In this document: piece by piece, positions 1 to 5,269 of the stretch | Layout of the letters: each line of letters opens with the position of its first letter | How positions within the stretch are numbered: the first letter of the stretch is position 1 | From: Burkholderiales bacterium | GTDB taxonomy: Bacteria; Pseudomonadota; Gammaproteobacteria; Burkholderiales; Casimicrobiaceae | Assembly: GCA_031275075.1 (NCBI GenBank) | Contig: JAISPI010000016.1 | Coordinates: 1-5,416, forward strand | DNA: 5,416 bases | Reading direction: 5' to 3' | Translations under genes and position numbers: made by a program | The notes under the pieces: generated by a model | What the model was told of the DNA's origin: nothing | Database searches by the model: none | What the model saw: the letters and a program-made list of their open reading frames with translations, nothing else

Positions 1-416
1 TGATTATCGGCGGCGATCAGGTGGCCGATTTCGATGGCGTCGCTATCGGCAAACCCGGCAGTTTCGACAACGCCCGCAAACAGTTGCAAAAGCTGTCCGG
101 AAAAACCGTCATTTTCCGAACCGGCCTGGCGTTATTCAACCCGGCAGCCCGGCGTTGCCGCAGCGTGCGCGTCGATATCGCCACAACGTACCGGACGCTG
201 ACTGATGCCGAGATTGATGCCTACCTTTATGTCGCACAGCCTTATAACTGCGCCGGCTCGGTGCGCTCCGAAGACCTCGGCATCGCGCTGTTCGAAAGCA
301 TCGACAACGACGACCCTACCGCCCTGATCGGCCTGCCGCTGATCGCATTGGCTCGGCTGCTGCGTGCCGAAGGCGTCAACCCATTGCTGCATCAGCCGCC
401 TGCTTCCACGCCATGA
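1..416 (+). CDS. yceF: Maf-family nucleotide pyrophosphatase, YceF type (5' truncated)
   Basis: This is the 3' part of a Maf/HAM1-superfamily gene; the reading frame is open from base 3 and enters from outside the window, so the GTG at 21 is internal. The family hydrolyses non-canonical or modified nucleoside triphosphates in the cytoplasm, and the E. coli YceF branch prefers 7-methyl-GTP. Visible signatures are the IIGGDQ strand with the catalytic-type Asp at bases 15-17, GKPG shortly after, LSGKT, RTGLALF, and a C-terminal CAGSVRSEDLGIALFE block followed by DPTALIGLPL. The CAGS..SE..GI..FE pattern matches YceF as I remember it, rather than the canonical Maf dTTPase/UTPase branch, which has KAGAYGIQG here. 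The N-terminal SxxR motif is outside the window. The stop overlaps the next start as ATGA, suggesting translational coupling. Family is near certain; the m7GTP preference is inferred from subfamily resemblance. Confidence 0.92.
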   Translation, partial: IIGGDQVADFDGVAIGKPGSFDNARKQLQKLSGKTVIFRTGLALFNPAARRCRSVRVDIATTYRTLTDAEIDAYLYVAQPYNCAGSVRSEDLGIALFESIDNDDPTALIGLPLIALARLLRAEGVNPLLHQPPASTP

Positions 417-1144
417 CAATCGGCATACTGTACCTCGTCCCCAACCTGCTGGGCGCTATCGCGCCGGAAACCGTGCTGCCGGCGCAAACCCTCGATGTTG
501 CCCGCCGCCTTACCCATTGGGCAGTCGAAACGCCGAAACCGGCTCGCGCCTTTCTCAAAACACTTGGCCTGTCCCGTCCTATTGCCGAACTCGACATTCG
601 CCCTTTGCCGTCATTACCTCCTGACGGTTCCGTTGAAGATCCAGAAGCGCTTGCCGCGTTGCTTGCCCCGTGCATGGCCGGAGTCGATCTGGGTATTCTG
701 ACCGACGCCGGTTGCCCGGGCGTTGCCGATCCGGGCGCGCCGCTCGTCGCGCTCGCCCACCGCCGTGGTATTACCGTCAAGCCGTTGGTCGGCCCTTCAT
801 CGTTACTGCTGGCGCTGATGGCCGCCGGTATGAACGGTCAGCGTTTCACTTTTCACGGCTATCTGCCGATTGCCGAAGACGCGCGCGCTCAAACCCTGCG
901 CCGCTTGGAACAAGAGTCGCTCCAGCAACAACGCGCCACCCAGATTTTCATCGAAACGCCGTACCGTAACGCGGCGCTACTTACCGCGATCACCCGCGTA
1001 TTGCATCCCGATTCGCGGTTATGCGTTGCGGCAGACCTCACCCTTCCCAGTGAGTCGGTCATCACCCGCCCAATTCGGGAATGGCGCACTATCAACGCCA
1101 CAAGCTACCAAAAACGCCCCACCATCTTTCTGTTACAGGGCTGA
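413..1144 (+). CDS. Short RsmI-like SAM-dependent methyltransferase (tetrapyrrole methylase fold)
   Basis: This is a 243-residue tetrapyrrole-methylase-fold protein related to RsmI, the 2'-O-methylase of C1402 in 16S rRNA, but a shorter paralogue. Visible motifs are LYLVPNLLG (residues 6-14), DAGCPGVADPG (98-108, corresponding to the DAGTP..SDPG SAM-binding loop of RsmI), VGPSS (126-130), FHGYLP (147-152) and IETPYRN (180-186). The AEDTR block of true RsmI is replaced by AVETPKPARAFLK (residues 37-49). True RsmI is nearer 280 residues with an extra C-terminal part, so I give no symbol. The substrate is not known from sequence; a nucleic acid target is plausible but inferred. The ATG overlaps the Maf stop by 4 bp and has no Shine-Dalgarno, as expected for coupled translation. 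The fold call is firm and the function is open. Confidence 0.88.
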   Translation: MTIGILYLVPNLLGAIAPETVLPAQTLDVARRLTHWAVETPKPARAFLKTLGLSRPIAELDIRPLPSLPPDGSVEDPEALAALLAPCMAGVDLGILTDAGCPGVADPGAPLVALAHRRGITVKPLVGPSSLLLALMAAGMNGQRFTFHGYLPIAEDARAQTLRRLEQESLQQQRATQIFIETPYRNAALLTAITRVLHPDSRLCVAADLTLPSESVITRPIREWRTINATSYQKRPTIFLLQG

Positions 1145-1175
1145 AACTGCTTCGGACGTCCTTCTGCCCTGTTTT
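1135..1175 (+). terminator. Probable Rho-independent terminator spanning the methylase stop codon
   Basis: ACAGGGC (1135-1141) pairs perfectly with GCCCTGT (1166-1172). After a T-T mismatch the stem continues with GAA (1143-1145) against TTC (1162-1164), leaving a 16-nt loop. A run of four T (1172-1175) closes the structure. The stem begins before the TGA stop at 1142-1144. It would separate the Maf/methylase unit from the tRNA gene. The U tract is short, so termination may be partial. Confidence 0.5.
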
Positions 1176-1216
1176 CCGCGATCCCAAGCCGCCCTCTTTC
1201 CCCCGCGACTTTCTTT

Positions 1217-1232
1217 TGCTAGAATTGCGCCT
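1217..1232 (+). promoter_or_regulatory. Extended -10 promoter of the tRNA-Asn gene with GC-rich discriminator
   Basis: TGCTAGAAT (1217-1225) fits the extended -10 consensus TGnTATAAT with one mismatch in the hexamer. Only a poor -35 (TTTCCC, 1197-1202) lies 17 bp upstream, which an extended -10 can tolerate. The following TGCGCCT (1226-1232) is a G/C-rich discriminator of the kind found on stringently controlled stable-RNA promoters, so ppGpp repression is a reasonable inference. Transcription would start near 1232-1233, two or three bases before the mature tRNA. Confidence 0.6.
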
Positions 1233-1234
1233 CT

Positions 1235-1310
1235 TCCTCGATAGCTCAGTCGGTAGAGCGACGGACTGTTAATCCGCAGGTCCCAGGTTCGAGCCCTGGT
1301 CGAGGAGCCA
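1235..1310 (+). tRNA. tRNA-Asn (anticodon GTT)
   Basis: The 76-base cloverleaf includes an encoded CCA (1308-1310). The acceptor stem is TCCTCGA (1235-1241) with TCGAGGA (1300-1306) and discriminator base G1307. The D stem is GCTC/GAGC (1244-1247, 1256-1259) with an AGTCGGTA loop. The anticodon loop CTGTTAA (1266-1272) places GTT at 1268-1270, which reads AAC and AAT. The T stem is CCAGG/CCTGG around TTCGAGC. The first anticodon-stem pair (positions 27-43) is A-C rather than Watson-Crick, which I recall as usual in betaproteobacterial tRNA-Asn. No strong terminator follows; a 6-bp stem at 1324-1343 lacks a U tract, so read-through towards tadA is possible. Confidence 0.97.
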
Positions 1311-1461
1311 ACGAATTTTTACCTTGCGCGTTGGTTTGCGCAAAGCGTTGTTTACCACGGCATACCTCAGGGCTGGATCGCAAAGAGATTGATCACCTCG
1401 CCCGTCTGCTGTAAATGGGAACCGGCAAAACAATAAGCCCGTAAACGATGCAATAGACTTC

Positions 1462-1929
1462 ATGTCCCACGAAGACCTCCACTGGATGCGTTTTGCCCTC
1501 GCGCTTGCCGAAGAAGCGGCGGCGCGGCATGAGGTTCCGGTCGGGGCAATCGTGGTCTTTGAAAACGAAATCATTGGGCGAGGTGGCAACGCGCCGATTG
1601 CCGGAAACGATCCGACCGCTCACGCCGAAATCACCGCGTTGCGCGAAGCTGCACGCGCACTCGGCAATTACCGACTGCCGGATTGCTCTCTGTATGTAAC
1701 CTTGGAGCCGTGCGCAATGTGCGCCGGCGCAATCATGCATGCGCGTATCGCCCGTCTGGTCTTCGGCGCGCGCGACCCGAAAACCGGCGCTTGTGGTTCG
1801 GTCGTTGACCTTTTCGCCGAGCCACGGTTGAACCACCACACCGAGGTGGTTCCCGGTATACTGGCCGAGGAAAGCGCTGCGCTGCTTTCGGCCTTTTTCA
1901 AAGCGCGGCGCGTAACCTCTTCTCTATGA
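1462..1929 (+). CDS. tadA: tRNA-specific adenosine deaminase TadA
   Basis: TadA converts A34 to inosine in the anticodon of tRNA-Arg(ACG), which lets one tRNA read CGU, CGC and CGA; it works in the cytoplasm as a homodimer. The 155-residue protein has the full zinc-dependent deaminase signature: HAE at residues 54-56 (zinc ligand H54, proton-shuttle E56) and PCAMCAGA with zinc ligands C84 and C87. The substrate-side block MHARIARLVFGARDPKTGACGS is also TadA-like; other deaminases of this fold, such as guanine deaminase, differ there. Length is close to the 167 residues of E. coli TadA. ATG 1462 is the only ATG, GTG or TTG between an upstream in-frame stop (1390-1392) and Met9, although no Shine-Dalgarno precedes it. 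I see no convincing promoter in the 151-bp gap after the tRNA. The stop overlaps the next gene as ATGA. Confidence 0.96.
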   Translation: MSHEDLHWMRFALALAEEAAARHEVPVGAIVVFENEIIGRGGNAPIAGNDPTAHAEITALREAARALGNYRLPDCSLYVTLEPCAMCAGAIMHARIARLVFGARDPKTGACGSVVDLFAEPRLNHHTEVVPGILAEESAALLSAFFKARRVTSSL

Positions 1930-2831
1930 GCGCACATTTCGACATTACGCTTTACGCCCCATCCGGCCGCCTGTGGGAACCACAAGCACTGATGCGTGCT
2001 GAAACGTTTCTGCGCCAAGCCGGACATCGCGTTCGTATCGACACCGACGTTAAACAGCAATTTCAACGTTTTGCCGGTGATGACGAAACGCGGCTCGCCG
2101 CCATTCACCGCGTATTGCACGATACGCAAACCGATATTGCGCTGGCCGTGCGCGGTGGTTATGGCTGGACTCGTTTGCTCGACCGTCTCGATTACGCCTC
2201 GCTCGCCCGCGACAAAAAACGCTGGCTCGGCCACTCCGATTTCACCGCCTTTCAACTCGCCTCGCTCGCCAAAGCACAGAAGATCACTTTCGCCGGACCC
2301 ATGGCCTGTTACGATTTCGGCGCCGAAGAGGTCAGCGCTTTCACTACCGACCATTGTTTCGGCCTGCTTGCTGCCAACCGTTATGAGATTGCCTGCATTT
2401 TGCGCGGTAATCGTCCGCTGGCAACAGCAGGAACATTATGGGGCGGCAATCTCTCGATGATCGTACATCTGCTCGGCACGCCTTATTTTCCGAACATCGA
2501 CGGCGGCATCCTGTTTCTCGAAGACGTGAACGAAGAACCGTACCGGATCGAACGGATGCTGTACCAACTGCATTACAGCGGCGTACTCGCCCGTCAGCGT
2601 GCCGTCTTGCTTGGACATTTCACCGAACCGGGAACGTCCGAACAAGTCACCGAATATTCGTTCGATACGGTTATCGAGCACATCCAGCGCGTCAGCGGCG
2701 TCCCGTTTTTTCACGGACTTCCGTTTGGTCATGTACGCGACAAATGGACATTGCCGGTCGGCGCTCCCTGCGAGTTGACTATCGACAGCAGCGGCCAAGC
2801 CCGGCTTGTCTGTTGGGATTACCTCCCCTGA
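1926..2831 (+). CDS. ldcA: Murein LD-carboxypeptidase (peptidase family S66)
   Basis: This cytoplasmic serine peptidase removes the terminal D-Ala from murein tetrapeptides by cutting the L,D bond to diaminopimelate, so that Mpl can reuse the tripeptide during cell-wall recycling. The 301-residue protein shows the S66 landmarks in order: YAPSG near the N-terminus (10-14), RGGYG (76-80), the nucleophile elbow LGHSDFTA with Ser104, WGGNLS (172-177), LEDVNEEPYRIERML (198-212) holding the probable catalytic Glu (E199, possibly E203), and LPFGH with His269. Length matches the family (about 300) and no signal peptide is visible, in line with cytoplasmic action. It overlaps tadA by 4 bp and has no clear Shine-Dalgarno, so translation is probably coupled; I recall the tadA-ldcA pairing in other betaproteobacteria. 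The gene ends 31 bp from the convergent GST gene, with no obvious terminator in the gap. Confidence 0.94.
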   Translation: MSAHFDITLYAPSGRLWEPQALMRAETFLRQAGHRVRIDTDVKQQFQRFAGDDETRLAAIHRVLHDTQTDIALAVRGGYGWTRLLDRLDYASLARDKKRWLGHSDFTAFQLASLAKAQKITFAGPMACYDFGAEEVSAFTTDHCFGLLAANRYEIACILRGNRPLATAGTLWGGNLSMIVHLLGTPYFPNIDGGILFLEDVNEEPYRIERMLYQLHYSGVLARQRAVLLGHFTEPGTSEQVTEYSFDTVIEHIQRVSGVPFFHGLPFGHVRDKWTLPVGAPCELTIDSSGQARLVCWDYLP

Positions 2832-2862
2832 AGCGCCGTTCGTTCGTTTCAACCTTTTCCAA

Positions 2863-3471
2863 TCAAAACAACCCTTCTTCCTGCATCGCCTGTCTGACGC
2901 CAGGTCGTGCAATCACGCGCTCCATCCATTTCAACACATGCGGATAAGGTGTCAACGGCTTCTGAAAAATCCCCGTCCAACGCAGACATGTAAACAAATA
3001 CGCGTCGGCAACGCTAAAACCCTCCATCAGGAATTCTTGGCCGCTCAACACCTCGTTTACATGAGCGATCCGTGACGCCAGCTTCGTCCATGCGGCGTCT
3101 TTTTGCTCCGGCGTCGAGGCCGGATTCCATAATGGGCTGAACCCTTTGTGAATTTCCGTCGAAATAAAAGACAGCCATTCCTGCAAACGGTAACGCGCGA
3201 ACTCACCCGCCTTTGGCGCCAACGCTTTTTCCGGCGCCTGATCGGCTACGTACTGCAACAAAACCTGTGTTTCTGACAGAAGCTCGCCATTATCCAGCAC
3301 CAGCGCCGGTACGTAACCTTTGGGATTGATATCGGCGTACACCGCTCCGCCCGCGGTTTTGCGCGGCATCGAGCGCAGGTCAACGGCTTCCGTTTCATAT
3401 TTAAGCCCGGTTTCCGCCAGCGCAATATGCACCGCCAAAGCGCAGGAGCCGGGAGAAAAATATAATTTCAT
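2863..3471 (-). CDS. gst: Beta-class glutathione S-transferase
   Basis: The 202-residue protein aligns by eye along its full length with E. coli GstA. It has an N-terminal thioredoxin-like domain (about 1-80) and an all-helical C-terminal domain (about 88-202). Visible beta-class features are Cys10 in SPGSCALA, which in this class forms a mixed disulfide with glutathione; NPKGYVPAL with the cis-proline (Pro55); SETQ (66-69), which binds the gamma-glutamyl end; and His108 in the HKGF motif, the class-specific partner of Cys10. VADAYLFTCLRW (154-165) is the usual helix-6 capping motif. The likely role is cytosolic detoxification of electrophiles or peroxides; the natural substrate cannot be read from sequence. 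A good Shine-Dalgarno (AAGGAA, minus strand 3482-3477) sits 5 nt before the ATG. The gene is divergent from the HlyIII-family gene and convergent with ldcA. Confidence 0.95.
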   Translation of the reverse strand: MKLYFSPGSCALAVHIALAETGLKYETEAVDLRSMPRKTAGGAVYADINPKGYVPALVLDNGELLSETQVLLQYVADQAPEKALAPKAGEFARYRLQEWLSFISTEIHKGFSPLWNPASTPEQKDAAWTKLASRIAHVNEVLSGQEFLMEGFSVADAYLFTCLRWTGIFQKPLTPYPHVLKWMERVIARPGVRQAMQEEGLF

Positions 3472-3526
3472 AACTTTTCCTTTTTATGGTAAAACGTGTT
3501 AGAAAGTTTTCCATGCAGCGAGTTTC

Positions 3527-3552
3527 GAGGCGCCATCGCCTCTTTGTAAAAT
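3527..3552 (+). promoter_or_regulatory. Inverted repeat next to a candidate -10 in the gst/hlyIII divergent region
   Basis: GAGGCG (3527-3532) and CGCCTC (3537-3542) form a perfect 6-bp inverted repeat around CCAT. Immediately downstream TAAAAT (3547-3552) matches five of six bases of a sigma-70 -10 for the plus-strand gene; no good -35 is visible. The repeat would occupy the -35/-10 spacer, so it could be an operator. It could also act in RNA as a short hairpin followed by TTT, an attenuator-like structure, if transcription starts further upstream. Confidence 0.3.
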
Positions 3553-3573
3553 TTTCCACCTAGATTGTCCCGC

Positions 3574-4194
3574 ATGTATTACGGTGAACGTTTCAATGCC
3601 ATCAGCCACTGTGTCGGCGCTGTTCTGGCGCTCTCCGGTTCGACAGTGTTGATTGTGCTCGCCAGTATATACGGAACCGTCTGGCACATCGTCAGCACCA
3701 GCATCTACGGCGCTTCCCTCACAGCGCTTTATACGATCTCGACGCTCTATCATTCGTTGCATGGCCGTTGCAAATTGATATTCCAGCGCCTTGATTATTG
3801 CGCGATTTATCTTTTGATTGCCGGTACTTATACGCCGTTCACGTTGATCACGCTACACGGCGCCTGGGGTTGGACGTTGTTCGGCATCAACTGGGGGCTG
3901 GCTGTCTTCGGCATCGCCCAGGAATTTTGGCTTGGCCGCAAAACACGCATCTTGTCGTTGCCGATCTATGTCGTAATGGGCTGGCTCATCGTGATCGCCA
4001 TCAAACCACTGATCGCCGCATTGCCTATTGCCGGATTTGTCTGGCTGGCGATAGGAGGATTGTTGTATACCGTCGGCATTGTTTTCTATATTTTCGACGA
4101 AAAAATCCGGCACGGCCACGGTATTTGGCACCTGTTCGTTCTGACGGGCAGCGCCTGTCAGTTCGTCAGTATTCTTTTTTACATCGTTTTTTAA
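3574..4194 (+). CDS. HlyIII/PAQR-family seven-helix inner-membrane protein
   Basis: The 206-residue, very hydrophobic protein belongs to the hemolysin III / PAQR family (related to E. coli YqfA and eukaryotic adiponectin receptors). About seven membrane segments can be drawn, near residues 8-30, 36-56, 72-92, 97-115, 126-145, 149-173 and 184-206. Family metal-site residues are all present: ERFNAISH at the N-terminus, STLYH with Ser56 and His60, Asp74 in RLDY, and HxxxH at His182-His186 in the last helix. In PAQR relatives the three histidines bind zinc and the family is viewed as metal-dependent hydrolases acting on lipid amides; the substrate of the bacterial members is unclear and 'hemolysin' should not be taken literally. 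I chose ATG 3574 because members typically begin MYYGERFN; a TTG at 3565 would add three residues. Neither start has a good Shine-Dalgarno. Confidence 0.93.
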   Translation: MYYGERFNAISHCVGAVLALSGSTVLIVLASIYGTVWHIVSTSIYGASLTALYTISTLYHSLHGRCKLIFQRLDYCAIYLLIAGTYTPFTLITLHGAWGWTLFGINWGLAVFGIAQEFWLGRKTRILSLPIYVVMGWLIVIAIKPLIAALPIAGFVWLAIGGLLYTVGIVFYIFDEKIRHGHGIWHLFVLTGSACQFVSILFYIVF

Positions 4195-4218
4195 ATTGTC
4201 CCGGAAGGGGTAAACGGG

Positions 4219-4278
4219 ATGAACAACCTCTCTCTCCTCATGGACTATCATTTGTTCTGGGCATCTTCCATTTTTTGA
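4219..4278 (+). CDS. Possible 19-codon small ORF with strong ribosome binding site
   Basis: An ATG at 4219 opens a 19-codon frame ending at TGA 4276-4278. The purine-rich GGAAGGGG (4203-4210) lies 8 nt before the ATG, a far better Shine-Dalgarno than the larger plus-strand genes here have. The predicted peptide begins MNNLSLLMDYH and ends in hydrophobic and aromatic residues. It starts 24 nt after the HlyIII-family stop. I do not recognise it; it may be a small membrane-associated peptide, a leader peptide for the next gene, or chance. Confidence 0.25.
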   Translation: MNNLSLLMDYHLFWASSIF

Positions 4279-4323
4279 GCATTGTCATAGAATAGCATTA
4301 CCCCTTTCTTGGTGTCGTCTGTC

Positions 4324-5172
4324 ATGCGCGGCAAACAGCTCTGCCACTATCACCACGAAAACCCCGCCACTTGGCGGTGCGAGCCGTGCAAACGGCTGTT
4401 CGGTGATTGTTGTATGCCGATCAACCTCAACCACCTCAAGAAACCGCGTTGTCCGCTGTGCCGCCGTAAATTGGTTTTCCTCGGCGCCGCCAACACCGCG
4501 CAACCGTTTTGGAAGCGCATTCCCTTTTTCTCCAGCAACGTCACAGGCGACTGGACGGAAGCGGGGCTGATCGAAAGCGAATACATCCCACATAAAGCGA
4601 AAACGCTGTCCGAAATTTACGTTCGGGAAGAACGTCACGACGATGCTTTGAAGGCATTGAAAGACACGATCAAAGCACAGCCAAAAAATATCATGTTGCA
4701 CGAATGCTATCACCGTCTGCTGCTGATGTACGGCACCCCCGAACAAAATCACGCGTACCTGATGCGCGTTTATCTGCCGTTGTTGCTGTCCAAAACACCG
4801 GATCGCGCGGTCGACGTGTACCTTGCCACAAAAAAGAAACTTGGAGGTATTCCCGCCCCATCCCATCCGATGATTTGCGAAACGCTGGCGCAGGAACTGA
4901 TACAAAAAGGCCACCCCTCCGAGGGCATGCAATTGCTTCAAAATTTCCACCAGCACTTCCCGGATTATCCGCATATATCGCGCGTTTACCTGATGGCGGC
5001 AAAAACGTCAGCGTACCTCTTGCGCGATATCGATGCGGCACGGAAATTGATCGACCTCATTCGCAAGCTCTATCCAAAGAGCCAGCAAATCGTCGAAGCC
5101 AACGCGCTCGAAATGGCGCTAGACAGACATTCTTTGAAATCCGGCGACGACCCTGATGCGATTTTGAGTTAA
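4324..5172 (+). CDS. Zinc-finger plus TPR-repeat protein of unknown function
   Basis: The 282-residue soluble protein has two parts. Residues 7-46 form a Cys/His cluster, C7-x2-H10, C19-x2-C22, C29/C30, H37, C43-x2-C46, which looks like a B-box-like or treble-clef domain binding one or two zinc ions. It is followed by LGAANTAQPFWKRIPFF (53-69). Residues about 92-260 are paired helices of TPR type, clearest at YVREERHDDALKALKDTI (99-116), ELIQKGHPSEGMQLLQNF (191-208) and the segment 221-252. No signal peptide or membrane segment is visible. I recall longer proteobacterial proteins with the same finger, PFWxRIP motif and TPR tail but with a membrane domain between them; here that domain is absent. 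Zinc binding and a protein-binding scaffold role are inferred. ATG 4324 is preferred because it gives the finger a short lead-in; TTG 4309 and GTG 4312 are alternatives, and none has a good Shine-Dalgarno. Confidence 0.8.
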   Translation: MRGKQLCHYHHENPATWRCEPCKRLFGDCCMPINLNHLKKPRCPLCRRKLVFLGAANTAQPFWKRIPFFSSNVTGDWTEAGLIESEYIPHKAKTLSEIYVREERHDDALKALKDTIKAQPKNIMLHECYHRLLLMYGTPEQNHAYLMRVYLPLLLSKTPDRAVDVYLATKKKLGGIPAPSHPMICETLAQELIQKGHPSEGMQLLQNFHQHFPDYPHISRVYLMAAKTSAYLLRDIDAARKLIDLIRKLYPKSQQIVEANALEMALDRHSLKSGDDPDAILS

Positions 5173-5269
5173 AAATTTGTTTTAATCGCAAAGAACGCAA
5201 AAAATCTTTTGAGCGGGAACGATAATCACGGGGCGTTATAGGTGAGAAGCACCATACACAGTGCTTGCA
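5173..5269. other. Convergent intergenic region between the TPR gene and anmK
   Basis: This 97-bp gap separates two genes that point at each other. It holds an A-rich tandem repeat near its left end and a perfect 6-bp stem AAGCAC/GTGCTT (5247-5252, 5261-5266) with an 8-nt loop, starting four bases past the anmK stop. Neither strand has a U tract directly after that stem, so it is not a textbook terminator, though it could still protect a 3' end. No gene is visible here. Confidence 0.5.
5187..5204. repeat. Two-copy 9-bp direct repeat (CGCAAAGAA / CGCAAAAAA)
   Basis: Two adjacent 9-base units, 5187-5195 and 5196-5204, differ at one base. On the other strand this reads TTTTTTGCG TTCTTTGCG. I recall similar GCAAAGAACGCAAAG runs between genes in various environmental bacteria, where they are undefined dispersed repeats. 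With two copies it may be chance. Confidence 0.4.

Noticed and set aside
364..624. An 86-codon plus-strand frame spanning the maf/methylase junction
   Set aside because: It overlaps both confident genes in another frame, and its translation is Arg/Pro-rich, typical of an out-of-frame reading.
1324..1343. TTGCGC/GCGCAA stem 14 bases after the tRNA, considered as its terminator
   Set aside because: The stem is only 6 bp with an 8-nt loop and is followed by AGCGTTGTTT rather than a U tract.
1311..1461. Gap between tRNA-Asn and tadA, examined for a tadA promoter, a second tRNA or an att site
   Set aside because: Only a weak TTGATC (1389-1394) with a poor -10 about 15 bp later is present. There is no second cloverleaf, no repeat of the tRNA 3' end and no integrase gene in view.
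1668..2354. A 228-codon minus-strand open frame across the tadA/ldcA junction
   Set aside because: It crosses two firmly identified plus-strand genes, including the catalytic zinc motif of TadA, and has no protein motif of its own.
3499..3762. An 87-codon minus-strand frame at the start of the hlyIII-family gene, which could look like an extra gene upstream of gst
   Set aside because: Most of it is antisense to the conserved N-terminal helices of the HlyIII-family protein, and the rest covers the promoter gap; no motif or ribosome binding site supports it.
4285..4974. A 229-codon minus-strand open frame opposite the zinc-finger/TPR gene
   Set aside because: It lies antisense to a gene with recognisable Cys/His and TPR motifs, and its own translation shows no domain I recognise. 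Long antisense frames are common opposite GC-rich genes.
5157..5190. TGCGATT/AATCGCA 7-bp inverted repeat around the stop of the TPR gene, considered as a terminator
   Set aside because: The loop is 20 nt and the sequence after the stem is A-rich, not T-rich, on the plus strand; the minus strand also lacks a U tract after it.
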